Below are positions 17,354 through 26,561 of a stretch of DNA of 64,000 nucleotides, piece by piece. Numbering within the stretch: the first letter of the stretch is position 1; each line of letters starts with the position of its first letter. Under the pieces are notes generated by a model. It was not told where the DNA came from, made no database searches, and was given only the letters and a program-made list of their open reading frames with translations. A program made the translations under genes and the position numbers. The DNA is from an uncultured Acetatifactor sp. (GTDB lineage Bacteria > Bacillota > Clostridia > Lachnospirales > Lachnospiraceae), in the NCBI GenBank assembly GCA_910584235.1, contig CAJTZD010000013.1, positions 25,247-89,246 of the forward strand, given 5' to 3'.

Positions 17354-18662
17354 TGTGAACCACCACTTTTTTCCCCTTTTCTTTCATGACTACCCATGGT
17401 GCCATAGCATAAATTGCAAGAAGCAAGGACATGTCCGTTCGTTGGAGATTGTTATATATTATAAAAAGTAAAATAACCAGCACTTCGGCTATACCTACAC
17501 TGTACATATATGCCTCATCAGAATCGTGGCAATGCCTTAACCATTTCACTGCAGTCATCAGCAATATGAGCATGGCAACTGTAAACAAAATGAGTCCAAC
17601 ATAACCTGTTTCAAGATATAGCATAGAAATTGAAAAATTCAAATAGCCGTATGAATCGCCGTATTGGATATAAAAATCGCTTTTCAAAAAGTCAAATGTG
17701 CTGTATTCCGCATTCCCTATTCCCAGTCCGAACATTTTGAAAAAAGAGCCCTTTTGATGGAAAAAATCTTCATTTATCACTTTTATAGCCGTTAATCTGT
17801 CAATCTTCCCGGAAAAACCATAGCCATGAGGATTGGCAATTTCATCAATTATGCCCTGAACAGTCAAAATGTTGGCAAATCTGGGATAAACCTTAACCAT
17901 CATGCTTATCGCAATCGCTCCTAATATAAGACCTCCTCCCATCAAAAGTATCAGCTGTATTATCTGCTTTCTTGTCGGTTTCATATTTACTAACATTAAA
18001 AGGAAGAATAATATAAAAATAAAGAAAATTGCAGCTTTCAACTCTGCCAAAACAGAAACCAACAATCCCTCACAAATAACCATCAATACATTTCTAAGCC
18101 TTGTTTTTCCTGTAAAATACTTCGCACATATGATAGCAGTGGCAGATAATATCAGGATGAGATTGGTACTGCTTGTATTCCTGCCAACAAGACCATTCAG
18201 TTGGTCTTGGCTTAAGACATTTCTCATAAATAAAAATTGGAGGATTATAACTACTGTGTTGATATGGAAAAGCTTCAATGTAAAATCATAAAATCGATTC
18301 AACTCTTTTCTCTCTAGTACGGATACACCTACAGCAAAATAAGCAAAGAATCTTCCCCAATTTCTCAGGGCCCATGTCCATCTCAGAAAGCTCCCTCCAT
18401 GTATAATCAGAGGGAATGTCCCACAGATAATCAACGCACACAACACCAATGTCAGCTTCATCAAATTAGACTTGAATAAAATTCTGTACACCTTGAAAGC
18501 AGCACCTGAAAATGCCAAAATCAAGAAGATATCTGATGCGTAAAGCACCGATTCTGGAACATGGAAAATTGTTATGAAAAAACCTATAAAATATATGTAA
18601 AGAGGTATCAATATACATAAAGTATCACTCTTTATCCTCATTTTCTTCAGCTTGAAAAGCAT
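17310..18662 (-). CDS. Wzy-like O-antigen / capsule polymerase
   Basis: A 450-residue polytopic membrane protein with about eleven hydrophobic segments and one long extracytoplasmic region (roughly residues 265-335, rich in charged and aromatic residues, including FGLGIGNAEYSTFDFLKSDF). This layout fits O-antigen ligase / Wzy polymerases, which link repeat units on the outer face of the membrane. Sequence identity within the family is very low, so the call rests on topology and on its place between glycosyltransferases. GGAG lies 8 bases before the ATG. It overlaps the downstream GT4 gene. Confidence 0.75.
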   Translation of the reverse strand: MLFKLKKMRIKSDTLCILIPLYIYFIGFFITIFHVPESVLYASDIFLILAFSGAAFKVYRILFKSNLMKLTLVLCALIICGTFPLIIHGGSFLRWTWALRNWGRFFAYFAVGVSVLERKELNRFYDFTLKLFHINTVVIILQFLFMRNVLSQDQLNGLVGRNTSSTNLILILSATAIICAKYFTGKTRLRNVLMVICEGLLVSVLAELKAAIFFIFILFFLLMLVNMKPTRKQIIQLILLMGGGLILGAIAISMMVKVYPRFANILTVQGIIDEIANPHGYGFSGKIDRLTAIKVINEDFFHQKGSFFKMFGLGIGNAEYSTFDFLKSDFYIQYGDSYGYLNFSISMLYLETGYVGLILFTVAMLILLMTAVKWLRHCHDSDEAYMYSVGIAEVLVILLFIIYNNLQRTDMSLLLAIYAMAPWVVMKEKGKKVVVHNEKDTSAADRTAYK

Positions 18663-18702
18663 CCTATTATCTCCGCTATTATTCTTAATTCTCTACCACA
18701 AA

Positions 18703-19785
18703 TCATAATTTCGAAAAGCAGGAAACCAAGACATCATCTGTGTTTTGATGGTTATATTGAATTGCGGTGTTTCTGGCATTTTCTGCAATAGATTTTTTCT
18801 CGTCGCTATTCAATGCCCTTTTTATCGCTCTAACCAGGCTCTCAGCATCCCCGCTGTTAAATACAAAGCTGTTTAGATTATCCACTCCATAACTTGTGGG
18901 ACCGTACTTATCCGGAAGAACTGTTATAGCCTTACAGCTCATCGCCTCCAATCCTACCAGCCCAAGGCTCTCGCTCCTACGGTATGTAGGAAACACGAAG
19001 ACGTCCAGTAAATTATATATATAACGTATCTCGCTCTGCGGAAGCAAATCATATTTATAAACATATTCTTTTATATCCAATTCATCGATCAATCGTTCAT
19101 ATTCTTTTGTCTGTGCGCCATCCCCTACAACAATCAGTCGTATGTTGTCGTCCTCAGAGATTAGTCTCTTACCTGCCTTTACAAATATATCCCAGCCCTT
19201 GTTCACTTCAATCCGGCTAACATATCCGATATATGTCTTCCCCGAATCCAAATCGAAATGTTTTAATGCATCCTGCCTGTCCATATCAATAAAAAAATCT
19301 GTATCGACTCCACCTGACGGATATACGATTGTCCTATTTCTTGAAACAGAAAAATTGTTCATAACCGATTCTTGAAAATAGCTCGATGGGCATATCACAC
19401 AGGAAGCCTTTGCCAGAAGCTTTCGTACCATTCCAAAATATTTTTCATCGCTTTTTGTTTCAGCTATCACATCATTCCCATGTACATTTGCGACTATATG
19501 GACTCTCTTAAATTTTGCTGTCAGCAAAACCGGAAATGCAGTGTGCGATACATAATGGAGATAAAGAATATCATAATTTCCAAACATAATCTTACAAACA
19601 GTACTAAGATAAAATATTAAATATGCGCAGACTTTAGATATCTTTCCTTTCTTTTTTCCTATGCAAGAAACATCTACCTTATTGCCTACGGATTGGAGAA
19701 CTTCTGTCGTATGCTTTACGAAAATACCATAATGGGGATACCTCTTTGATGGATACATATTTGTTATAATCAGGATTTTTTTCAC
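18703..19785 (-). CDS. GT4 family glycosyltransferase
   Basis: 360 residues, GT-B fold. It begins with ILIITNMYPSKRYPHYGIFV and shows IVANVHGNDV, CVICPSSYFQESVM and YPSGGVDTDFF in the N-terminal half. IGYVSRIEVNKGWDIFVKAG and FVFPTYRRSESLGLVGLEAM (with the E-x7-E motif) lie in the C-terminal half. It starts with GTG; GAGAAG is 5 bases upstream. It is the second gene of the cluster in transcription order. Such enzymes add hexoses in retaining linkage to the lipid-linked chain. Confidence 0.9.
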   Translation of the reverse strand: MKKILIITNMYPSKRYPHYGIFVKHTTEVLQSVGNKVDVSCIGKKKGKISKVCAYLIFYLSTVCKIMFGNYDILYLHYVSHTAFPVLLTAKFKRVHIVANVHGNDVIAETKSDEKYFGMVRKLLAKASCVICPSSYFQESVMNNFSVSRNRTIVYPSGGVDTDFFIDMDRQDALKHFDLDSGKTYIGYVSRIEVNKGWDIFVKAGKRLISEDDNIRLIVVGDGAQTKEYERLIDELDIKEYVYKYDLLPQSEIRYIYNLLDVFVFPTYRRSESLGLVGLEAMSCKAITVLPDKYGPTSYGVDNLNSFVFNSGDAESLVRAIKRALNSDEKKSIAENARNTAIQYNHQNTDDVLVSCFSKL

Positions 19786-19799
19786 AATATCTTCTCTCT

Positions 19800-20999
19800 T
19801 TACATATTCATAAATACTTCGGCATATCTGTCGCTGATGAATTTCCAGTTATATTCCCTCCGAATTATTTCTTTTGCTCCTGCTCCTTTTCTTTCAACCT
19901 CATCGGGCCTCATGGCATCTGCCCTGTCAATCAATTTCGCCAAATCGCCTTCCTTTTTGATCCAATAAAGCGCTGTATCTCTACCTACCTCTCTATTAAA
20001 TCCTACATCGTAAAGAAGATTCAAATTAGTAGAACCGAGAGCCTCTAACAGGCTGGGATTCGTCCCTCCAACTTCATGCCCATGAAGATATCCGTATGCA
20101 TTTTCTCTTATTTTCTTTAACAATGGCTGATTATAAACTGTTCCAACTAATTTGATCCGCTTATCCTGGCTGAAATGTAATTTCTGATCCAATACCGAAA
20201 GAAATCTTTTATCCTCTGTGGCTATGACCACAAAGTCCCTACGGCTCTTGCTGTTCATGAATTCGCGTATCATTGTTTCAAAATTATTCTCCGGCACAAA
20301 ACGCCCTACGCTGATATAGTAATTATATTTGGTGAGTTTGAATTTCTTCATCCACTCCGTGAATTCAGGAGCATCATCTGCCAAGTCCGACGGTTCAGTA
20401 TCTGCCCCATAAGCAATGTAGGCAGTCTTCGGCTGAAACTTTCTATATTCATTCTGAATATACTTTTCGATATTGATGCTGTCGCATATCACCAAATCGC
20501 TGTGCTTCACCATCTTCCGTTCTGAAATCGCCCAATATTTCCTCACAGGACCAGTATATTTTTGCCTGAGCGCTTCCCTGCCATCCGGATTATTGCAATA
20601 TTTTCCGCCAAACCTATGTATCTTTCGTGCAAAATATCCCATCACAGGGCCGACTCTGGAGGAAAGCATATAGACTATGGGGTGGCTGATTTTGTTCTTT
20701 CGAATATAATTTACGCAGTACCACAGCGCCTTGATATCGTAGAGAATCGCCTGTGCTGAGCCTAGTTCCAGTGACCGTACTTTAAAACAATGGGCATTAT
20801 GATAAATGTATTCTTGCTCTGAAACAATCTGTGCACCTTTCAATTTCTCTTCGTCGGTCATTCCTGGCCCATTTGCCTTACAGGCAATATGATACTTGAG
20901 TCTATCATTATGCTGATGGCACTCCGTCAGCTTATCTAAAAAAGTCTCGTATCCCCCATAGACAAAGCCCTTGGCCCCTACAATAAACACATGCTGCAT
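19800..20999 (-). CDS. Rhamnosyltransferase-like protein (DUF1972 plus GT4 domains)
   Basis: The 399-residue protein resembles the CpsT/RgpA-type beta-1,4-rhamnosyltransferases. It has an N-terminal DUF1972 domain (HVFIVGAKGFVYGGYETFLD, VYMLSSRVGPVMGYFARK, NPDGREALRQKY, SDLVICDSINIEKYI) and a C-terminal GT4 lobe (YISVGRFVPENNFETMIREF, GYLHGHEVGGTNPSLLEALG). These often add the first rhamnose to the lipid-linked primer, which would fit its position as the first gene of the cluster. AAGGAAG precedes the ATG by about 7 bases. No priming glycosyltransferase is next to it, so the primer must come from another locus. Confidence 0.82.
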   Translation of the reverse strand: MQHVFIVGAKGFVYGGYETFLDKLTECHQHNDRLKYHIACKANGPGMTDEEKLKGAQIVSEQEYIYHNAHCFKVRSLELGSAQAILYDIKALWYCVNYIRKNKISHPIVYMLSSRVGPVMGYFARKIHRFGGKYCNNPDGREALRQKYTGPVRKYWAISERKMVKHSDLVICDSINIEKYIQNEYRKFQPKTAYIAYGADTEPSDLADDAPEFTEWMKKFKLTKYNYYISVGRFVPENNFETMIREFMNSKSRRDFVVIATEDKRFLSVLDQKLHFSQDKRIKLVGTVYNQPLLKKIRENAYGYLHGHEVGGTNPSLLEALGSTNLNLLYDVGFNREVGRDTALYWIKKEGDLAKLIDRADAMRPDEVERKGAGAKEIIRREYNWKFISDRYAEVFMNM

Positions 21000-21116
21000 A
21001 ATTATCTTCCTTAATCGATGAGTGTGTTCTCAATTTCATTTCTTAACCGTCTCCGTTCTTCTCGGTTAATTCTCCATTTTCACAAAACCTTTTTCTAATT
21101 CATGTTAAAAGATATC

Positions 21117-21983
21117 TTACACCTCATAATCTCCCAAATACGCCGGCGCATAAATCCCCCACCCCTTATGATAAACCAGCCCATCCTCTCCCTTAAGCAT
21201 ATACCGCACAGTGCTGGCGCAATGTTCCCTGCACTCCTGATAGAATGCTTTCGGCAGCTTCACATAGTCCTGGAGCTGCTCCAAAACATAACCGCATTTC
21301 TGGTACAGATATCCGTTTCCATACCGCTCCAGGCAGTCCAGCAGCTTGTCTACATCCAGGTGGGGCAGGCGTACAATACACTCCACCACATCCTCCAGGC
21401 CCTGGCTCCCCTCGAAGCTATGGAGGCTGTCCACCACGGTCTGCTCCAATCCGGTCACCAGGCTCCCGGCCACCCATTCTGTATCCGCTCCGGCTTTCGG
21501 ATGCACTCTGCGGTAGAAGACGCCATTGTAGCGGAAATCCGTGAATCTGGTCTCCGTTGCCACGAAGACCTCATTCCCTGTCTTCGGCGCATATCCCCAT
21601 GCCTCGAAAGCGCTGCGCTGGGCAATGTACGCCCCCGGGAACAGTCTGCTACCGATCTGATATCTGGTCAGCGCCGGCTCCTGGGTCTCCATGTCCATTA
21701 CGGTGTACAGATTGCGGTGAATCCTGTCAATGTAGCCTTTCCTCTGATAGTCGTTCACTAAGTAGGTCACGGCAGACCGCTCCCCCACCATCTCGGTGAC
21801 GTCCTGCAGGGTAAAGCAGCCCAGCTCAAGCATCTTCTCATAATGTTGGACTGTCGGAAGCTTTTCCGGCTTCCCGGCATGTCCCCTGTGAGAGCTTACG
21901 CTTTTCCCTGCTTCTTCCCCTTGCGGGAATGCTTCCGTTTTCCCACTATACAGCTTATAAGAACTCATCGCTTTCTCCGGCAT
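21117..21983 (-). CDS. AbiEi-like (type IV antitoxin family) regulator, orphan
   Basis: 288 residues. A low-complexity start of about 45 residues leads into a winged-helix AbiEi-type domain: HYEKMLELGCFTLQDVTEMV then YLVNDYQRKGYIDRIHRNLY. The C-terminal AbiEi domain follows (RLFPGAYIAQRSAFEAWGY, VFVATETRFTDFRYNG, VVDSLHSFEGSQGLEDVVE). In AbiE systems AbiEi represses its own promoter and counters the AbiEii nucleotidyltransferase toxin. No nucleotidyltransferase gene is next to it on either side, so this copy stands alone. GGAG lies 6 bases before the ATG at 21983; the ATG at 21968 is a second good choice. Two palindromes upstream might be binding sites. It ends 117 bases before the polysaccharide cluster begins. 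Confidence 0.75.
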   Translation of the reverse strand: MPEKAMSSYKLYSGKTEAFPQGEEAGKSVSSHRGHAGKPEKLPTVQHYEKMLELGCFTLQDVTEMVGERSAVTYLVNDYQRKGYIDRIHRNLYTVMDMETQEPALTRYQIGSRLFPGAYIAQRSAFEAWGYAPKTGNEVFVATETRFTDFRYNGVFYRRVHPKAGADTEWVAGSLVTGLEQTVVDSLHSFEGSQGLEDVVECIVRLPHLDVDKLLDCLERYGNGYLYQKCGYVLEQLQDYVKLPKAFYQECREHCASTVRYMLKGEDGLVYHKGWGIYAPAYLGDYEV

Positions 21984-22135
21984 TTCTCACTCCACTTCCG
22001 CCGCAGCCCGGGCAAAACTTCCGGACCGCCGCCCCATAAGCTCCATATCTCTCAGATCCCTTGCGGCAGGCTAAATCCCCATGTCCATCCTGCGGGCCGA
22101 AAAGAAATCTGTCCTCGCTCCTTTCCGGCACCGTA

Positions 22136-22166
22136 AAGTTCGCCTTACTGAAATTAAGGCGAACTT
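22136..22166. repeat. Palindromic element, copy 1
   Basis: AAGTTCGCCTTA and its exact complement TAAGGCGAACTT form a 12-bp stem around the loop CTGAAAT. The whole 31-base element is the exact reverse complement of the core of the element at 22374-22404. Confidence 0.9.
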
Positions 22167-22367
22167 ATGGACGGTTTTATATACCGCTGTCTCCACGGAA
22201 AATAACGTACAAAATCCCGGAAAATTGGCGCAGGGGGGCCATTTAGCACGAATTCTCTGAGATATGTCCAAGAAATGCTCTGAAAACCCAGTCGAACTTA
22301 GAAATTATTGACAAAAATGAAATTAGACTTGCACTGCTCTCTCATTAGGTATAGAATGATAAGAGTA

Positions 22368-22410
22368 ATAAAAAAGTTCGCCTTAATTTCAGTAAGGCGA
22401 ACTTTTTTAT
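22368..22410. terminator. Palindromic element, copy 2: bidirectional terminator-like hairpin
   Basis: A perfect 18-bp stem (22368-22385 with 22393-22410) encloses the 7-base loop ATTTCAG. Six A residues lead in and six T residues close it, so it can act as an intrinsic terminator in both directions, for example after the methyltransferase gene on the minus strand. The inner 31 bases repeat copy 1 in reverse orientation. Confidence 0.8.
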
Positions 22411-22515
22411 CAATATGCTTCGGCTCAGACAGCTATGACGCGTCGCTCTATCTGAAAGAAATGTATTCCGGCACGGGCAGCCACGCCCGCGGGCGTTAGG
22501 CTGTCATAAGCGGTG

Positions 22516-23133
22516 TCATCTTCTGAGAGACAACAATCCTGCGCAGAATGAAAACTTCTCAAATTTCATCTGCGGAAATATTTGGGCAAATTCATCTGCC
22601 ACAAAATAGATCTCCTCATCGTCCCACTCATCCCCGATCAGCGCTTTTTGCCGCTCCAGCTCCGTGCGTGTTTCAAATGCCACGTCTCCGATGTAGAGCC
22701 ATCCTCCGTCACGCAGCAGGGGCAGAATATCCTTGATCAATCCGGTCTTTTGCTCATCTGACAGATGGTGCAGAGAATACGTGGCAATGACTGCGTCATA
22801 CCTGTTTTGCCTCAATTCCTCCGCCAGTCCCTTTGCAAAATCTTGCCGGTATAATGCCGCCTGGGGCATCTTTTGTTTCGCCAGTTCAATCATTCTTTCC
22901 GAAAAGTCCTGTCCCCAGATGCGGCAGCCCTGTTCGTACAGTTTGCCGGTAAGAGCGCCCGTGCCAAAACCGATATCCAGCACGGCTTTGCATTGATCCG
23001 TCAGCACTCTGTTGTAAATTTCATTCAATATCTGCTTATACCCCGCAAACGGATAGGAGCCGTCCTCGTCCCCCAGACCAACGCTTTTGTCATATCCGTC
23101 CGCCCACAAGTCAAACCCTTTGTTATCCAGCAT
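22516..23133 (-). CDS. Class I SAM-dependent methyltransferase
   Basis: A 205-residue Rossmann-fold methyltransferase. Motif I is VLDIGFGTGALTGKLYEQG, the acidic residue after strand 2 lies in GQDFSERMIELAK, and the catalytic-side strand is YDAVIATYSLHHLSDEQK. It begins MLDNKGFDLWADGYDKSV, the usual start of this group; longer in-frame starts reach 23223 but would overlap the preceding J-like gene. AGGAG lies 12 bases before the chosen ATG; a GTG four codons earlier (about 23142) is closer to it and is possible. The substrate is unknown; small molecules or quinone-like acceptors are possible. It follows the J-like gene with a 64-base gap and is probably cotranscribed. Confidence 0.85.
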   Translation of the reverse strand: MLDNKGFDLWADGYDKSVGLGDEDGSYPFAGYKQILNEIYNRVLTDQCKAVLDIGFGTGALTGKLYEQGCRIWGQDFSERMIELAKQKMPQAALYRQDFAKGLAEELRQNRYDAVIATYSLHHLSDEQKTGLIKDILPLLRDGGWLYIGDVAFETRTELERQKALIGDEWDDEEIYFVADEFAQIFPQMKFEKFSFCAGLLSLRR

Positions 23134-23197
23134 GTCTATCACCCGCTCCTCTTTGATTGGCCTATGGGCCATTTGCCCTGCCTTGTCCGTATCTGTG

Positions 23198-26100
23198 TCA
23201 CGCTCCAAACACCGTGTGCCCAATGGCCAGCATATACTCGTCCCAGGGCTGTGTCAGTAAATTCCGCTCCAGCCTCTCGGCCGCTTCCTCCCGCTTCCCT
23301 GCCCGCAGCAGAAGCAGTATCCTGGCCCCCTCCAGCTCCTTGCACAGCGGGCTGGTGCAGAAATGGCAGATCTCGCATTTCTCTTCCGTGTCCAGCAGTT
23401 CCTGCAGCCGTTCTATGCTCTCCGTGTAGTAGGCCGCCAGGAATTCCATCTGCAGATGGCCTTTCTGCCGGTTGTAATATTTGCGTCTGCCCACGGTGCT
23501 TTCCTTTTTCAGCCACTCGGTAAGTTTTGCCGCGTATTTTTTCCCCTTTTCCTCATTCCCGCAGAGGATGCAGGCAAACACCGCGTCGCAGATCTTTCCC
23601 TCCATGGTCTTTTCTATGAGGCCGTTTTGGAACATTTTTTCAAATGCGCTCACTGCCCGCCTTTTGCTGCCATAAAGCAGCTCCCACCATCCCTCACAGC
23701 AATAGTACGCCGGGTAAGAAACGGTCTTCCTCTTTCCGCTCACACCCGGAGAACCGCTCTTCAAAAAATGTAAAAACGATTCACGGAACCCTCCCCCCAT
23801 TTCTTTGCGCCACTGCTTCAGTGTCTGCTGCGCCCTGTCCCGCTTCCCTGCCGCCAGGTAGAGCATCACCAGCTTCTCGTACCGGGCCCATTTGTCCTTT
23901 ATATAAAACTGTTCATAAATAGATTCCGCTTCCCCTGTTCTGCCCGCACGCATGGCAAATTCAGCCAGGTTGTCGCCGAACCAGTTGCTTTTGTTCTCCC
24001 CGGCCAGCTCTTCATACTGGCGGTATGCCTGATACGCCATTTCGGCATCCCCTAGCAGCGCGTAGAGATTTCCCATGTCCGCATAAATCACAGGCGACAT
24101 CTCCTTGTCCATGTACAGAATGGCTTTCTTCAGGTAAACAAGGGCCCTCTCGTACTCCCCTTGATATTTATGGGTAAAGCTCAGGCCGTTTAAGGCATAT
24201 GGGTTCACATGGTTGATATAGAGGGCTTTCTCGAAATCCTCCCTCGCCTCCTCAAGATGATGTGCAGTTCTGTGGAAGATCCCTCGCTCCACCAGCATAA
24301 AATCATCGGGATAGTGATATAAATATTCCGTCAGGATGGGAAGTCCTCTCTCATAGTACTCCTCTTTTCCCTCCTCCACATGCTTAAAGTAGCTGCGCCG
24401 GAACTCCCCCAGCTTTTCGTTGAGCTGGCTGATCTCCATGACCTCTTCCCGCATCTGGAATCGGTAGGCGTCTATGAGTACGCTGCCCACGCCGTTCTTC
24501 TTGGCATCTTCTATGACATTCTCAAAATCCTCCCTGCGGTTTAAGTCCAAATAAACCTTGGCAAGATATTCGTAGGACTTCACAAACGTAGGGAAATACC
24601 GAATGCACTGACTGGCAGACCTGACTACGCCGCCGGCATCCAGCTGTCTTCTATAGGTCTCCAGCATTGATGCATAGGCCGCATAAATCTGGTATTCCTC
24701 TACCAACTGCTGGCAGACTTCGATGCTCTGTTCATATTCCCGCATCTCCATATATACCTGGGCCATTTCCAGCAGCACGCCTACATCCTTTGCATCCCCT
24801 TTCAGGATCCCCTTTCCCTCTTCAATGGCAAGAGAAAAGGAATCGTTGGGCGGTCCCGCCTCCTTCTCCCGGCAAAATCCCAGACTGTGGAAACACTGCA
24901 TCCGGATCAGGTGTGCCTGGCGCAGCCTGTCTTTGTCCCTGGAATGCTCTTCTTCCATGGAATGCTCTTCTTCCATGGAATGCTCACTTTCCACATTACC
25001 GTCTTTCCCATGGGCTCCGGCTTCCCTTGCCATCTTCGCCTCCAGGGCAGGCTCCCAGAGTCTGGTCATGGCAATGGCTTTTTCGTACTCCGCCTCCTCC
25101 ACATAAAGCTTTGCCATAAGTCCGCAGTACTCTGCCTCTTTTTCCGACGGCAGTTTTTCTTTCAGCTCCAGGGCCAGCCGGATTCCCCGGGCAATCTTGC
25201 CGTCCTGGAGATAGCACCAGCAAAGCTCCAGGCCGCTGGCCCAGTCACGGTTTTTCCGGTACCCGGCCTCCAGCCCTTTTTCCAGCTCCGCGTTGATCTT
25301 CACCAGCAGGTCCATAAATGCGTCGTCACTGCCTGCCGCCAGCACTTTCTCTGCGCATTTCTTGGCCTCCCTGTACTCTCCCTGCTCATAATGCCACTGG
25401 CTAAGCCGCACATTTGCCATGTAATGACTGTCATTGTCCGCTTTCAGCTCCTGATAAAGTTCCGCTGCCCGCCTGCCGTAGCCGCCGTTCCCAAAGTCTT
25501 TCCGGTTCCAGAGGATTTCGGCGAAATTGTAGCTGATCATGGTATCTTCAGGATATTTTAAGAGCTCTGCCTCCAACAAAGCCACCGCTTCCTCCACCCT
25601 CTCCTGCCTGAGCAGCACATTGGCGCGGCTGACCTCCATCACCGGATGGCGGATGCCCAAAGCGTCCGCATTCTGCACGCATCTGGCCGCCTCCTCTGTC
25701 TCCCCCTCGTGCAATGCCTGCCAGCAGCGGTCATAGTACTCCAGAAACTGGTCATAATCTCCGTCCTCAGGCCCCTCAAACTGGGAGAATTCCAGATCCT
25801 CTCCCCGCTCACATCTGCCCACGATGAAATGCATGAAATTTGCAGGAAACTTCTCTCTGAGCGCTTTTGCGTCTTTTACGATGGACAGATTCTTGTCCAG
25901 CAGTTTCCAGACATCCGTAGGGAGCTTGAAATGTTCGGTCAGAAAGCGCAGCAGCTTCTCCCTGCAGTTCTCTTCCTCCTCCAGAGAAAGGAAAATGTCG
26001 TCGGCAAAAAGCCCTTTCCAGCACGCCACATCCTGTCTGGACCGAATGTTCCCATAGATCTCCACGGCCTTTTCCAGCCAAAGCCCTGACGGCGTAGTAT

Positions 26101-26305
26101 CCCTGGGCACTTCCTCGGGCTCCTGATCCTCCGGCTCCTTTGCGTATCTGCAGGCCTCCTCATAAGCGCTGCGCAATCGTTTAAAGCCCTCCGCATCATC
26201 CTCCGGATTGGTCACTGCCAGCTTCTCTCTGTAGGCATTTTTAAGCGCCCGCTCGTCCTTTGTGGCTTCAATTCCCAATATCAGAAACGCTTCTGTCCGA
26301 TTCAT
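23198..26305 (-). CDS. Giant J-like TPR protein with altered HPD motif
   Basis: 1035 residues. The first 55 form a J-like domain ([35 protein letters not shown]), but the HPD tripeptide, needed to stimulate Hsp70 ATPase, is NPE (residues 33-35). From about residue 210 onward the protein is built from many TPR-like helix pairs (for example [16 protein letters not shown] and AYALNGLSF-type repeats). Near the C terminus [12 protein letters not shown] offers four cysteines in zinc-knuckle spacing. A short EHSMEE repeat sits near residue 440-450. AGGAGA lies 6 bases before the ATG. It is probably a cytoplasmic scaffold or degenerate cochaperone. A similar giant protein occurs at the right end of the window. 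No close functional match is known to me. Confidence 0.75.
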   Translation of the reverse strand: MNRTEAFLILGIEATKDERALKNAYREKLAVTNPEDDAEGFKRLRSAYEEACRYAKEPEDQEPEEVPRDTTPSGLWLEKAVEIYGNIRSRQDVACWKGLFADDIFLSLEEEENCREKLLRFLTEHFKLPTDVWKLLDKNLSIVKDAKALREKFPANFMHFIVGRCERGEDLEFSQFEGPEDGDYDQFLEYYDRCWQALHEGETEEAARCVQNADALGIRHPVMEVSRANVLLRQERVEEAVALLEAELLKYPEDTMISYNFAEILWNRKDFGNGGYGRRAAELYQELKADNDSHYMANVRLSQWHYEQGEYREAKKCAEKVLAAGSDDAFMDLLVKINAELEKGLEAGYRKNRDWASGLELCWCYLQDGKIARGIRLALELKEKLPSEKEAEYCGLMAKLYVEEAEYEKAIAMTRLWEPALEAKMAREAGAHGKDGNVESEHSMEEEHSMEEEHSRDKDRLRQAHLIRMQCFHSLGFCREKEAGPPNDSFSLAIEEGKGILKGDAKDVGVLLEMAQVYMEMREYEQSIEVCQQLVEEYQIYAAYASMLETYRRQLDAGGVVRSASQCIRYFPTFVKSYEYLAKVYLDLNRREDFENVIEDAKKNGVGSVLIDAYRFQMREEVMEISQLNEKLGEFRRSYFKHVEEGKEEYYERGLPILTEYLYHYPDDFMLVERGIFHRTAHHLEEAREDFEKALYINHVNPYALNGLSFTHKYQGEYERALVYLKKAILYMDKEMSPVIYADMGNLYALLGDAEMAYQAYRQYEELAGENKSNWFGDNLAEFAMRAGRTGEAESIYEQFYIKDKWARYEKLVMLYLAAGKRDRAQQTLKQWRKEMGGGFRESFLHFLKSGSPGVSGKRKTVSYPAYYCCEGWWELLYGSKRRAVSAFEKMFQNGLIEKTMEGKICDAVFACILCGNEEKGKKYAAKLTEWLKKESTVGRRKYYNRQKGHLQMEFLAAYYTESIERLQELLDTEEKCEICHFCTSPLCKELEGARILLLLRAGKREEAAERLERNLLTQPWDEYMLAIGHTVFGA
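24941..24985. repeat. 18-bp tandem repeat inside the J-like gene
   Basis: GGAATGCTCTTCTTCCAT is present twice head to tail (24941-24958, 24959-24976) with a half copy after it. It encodes the repeated SMEEEH, so changes in copy number keep the frame. Confidence 0.85.
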
Positions 26306-26328
26306 GTCAAGTCTCCTGTTTCTATTTC

Positions 26329-26410
26329 CGGTTTCTATCTCAGTGTCTATCCCGGTTTCTATCTCAGTGTCTATCCCGGTTTCTATCTCAGTGTCTATCC
26401 CGGTTTCTAT
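26329..26410. repeat. 24-bp tandem repeat in the leader of the J-like gene
   Basis: Three exact 24-bp copies beginning CGGTTTCTATCTCAGTG (26329-26352, 26353-26376, 26377-26400) plus a 10-base partial copy lie just upstream of the J-like gene start at 26305. They contain CTAT-rich half repeats of about 12 bp. No coding role on the minus strand is evident. Confidence 0.9.
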
Positions 26411-26517
26411 TCCAGTTTACTATCCCAGCTTCTATTTCAATTTCCGCTTCCGCATCCTCCGGACTACCGATTTTACAGGGGCCACAGCATTTCCCTGCTC
26501 CCGAATATCCGGATATT

Positions 26518-26546
26518 ACAAAAGGGCAGAAGACCTCTTCTGCCCC
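26518..26546 (-). terminator. Terminator of glyS
   Basis: On the minus strand GGGCAGAAGA and TCTTCTGCCC form a perfect 10-bp stem (26536-26545 with 26524-26533, two-base gap), followed by TTTTGT. Confidence 0.85.
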
Positions 26547-26561
26547 TTAATTCTTTCTTCC

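Larger units (their letters stand above)
21984..22515. other. 532-base non-coding stretch with two related palindromes
   Basis: No convincing gene was found between the AbiEi-like gene and the methyltransferase; the short frames here only share the translated repeat KFALISVRRT on opposite strands. The region holds two 31-bp palindromic elements in opposite orientation (22136-22166 and 22374-22404), about 207 bases apart, the second inside a longer 18-bp-stem terminator-like structure. The bases between them are more AT-rich than the flanks. Confidence 0.6.

Noticed and set aside
21117-21983. Complete AbiE toxin-antitoxin system
   Set aside because: No AbiEii nucleotidyltransferase was found on either side.
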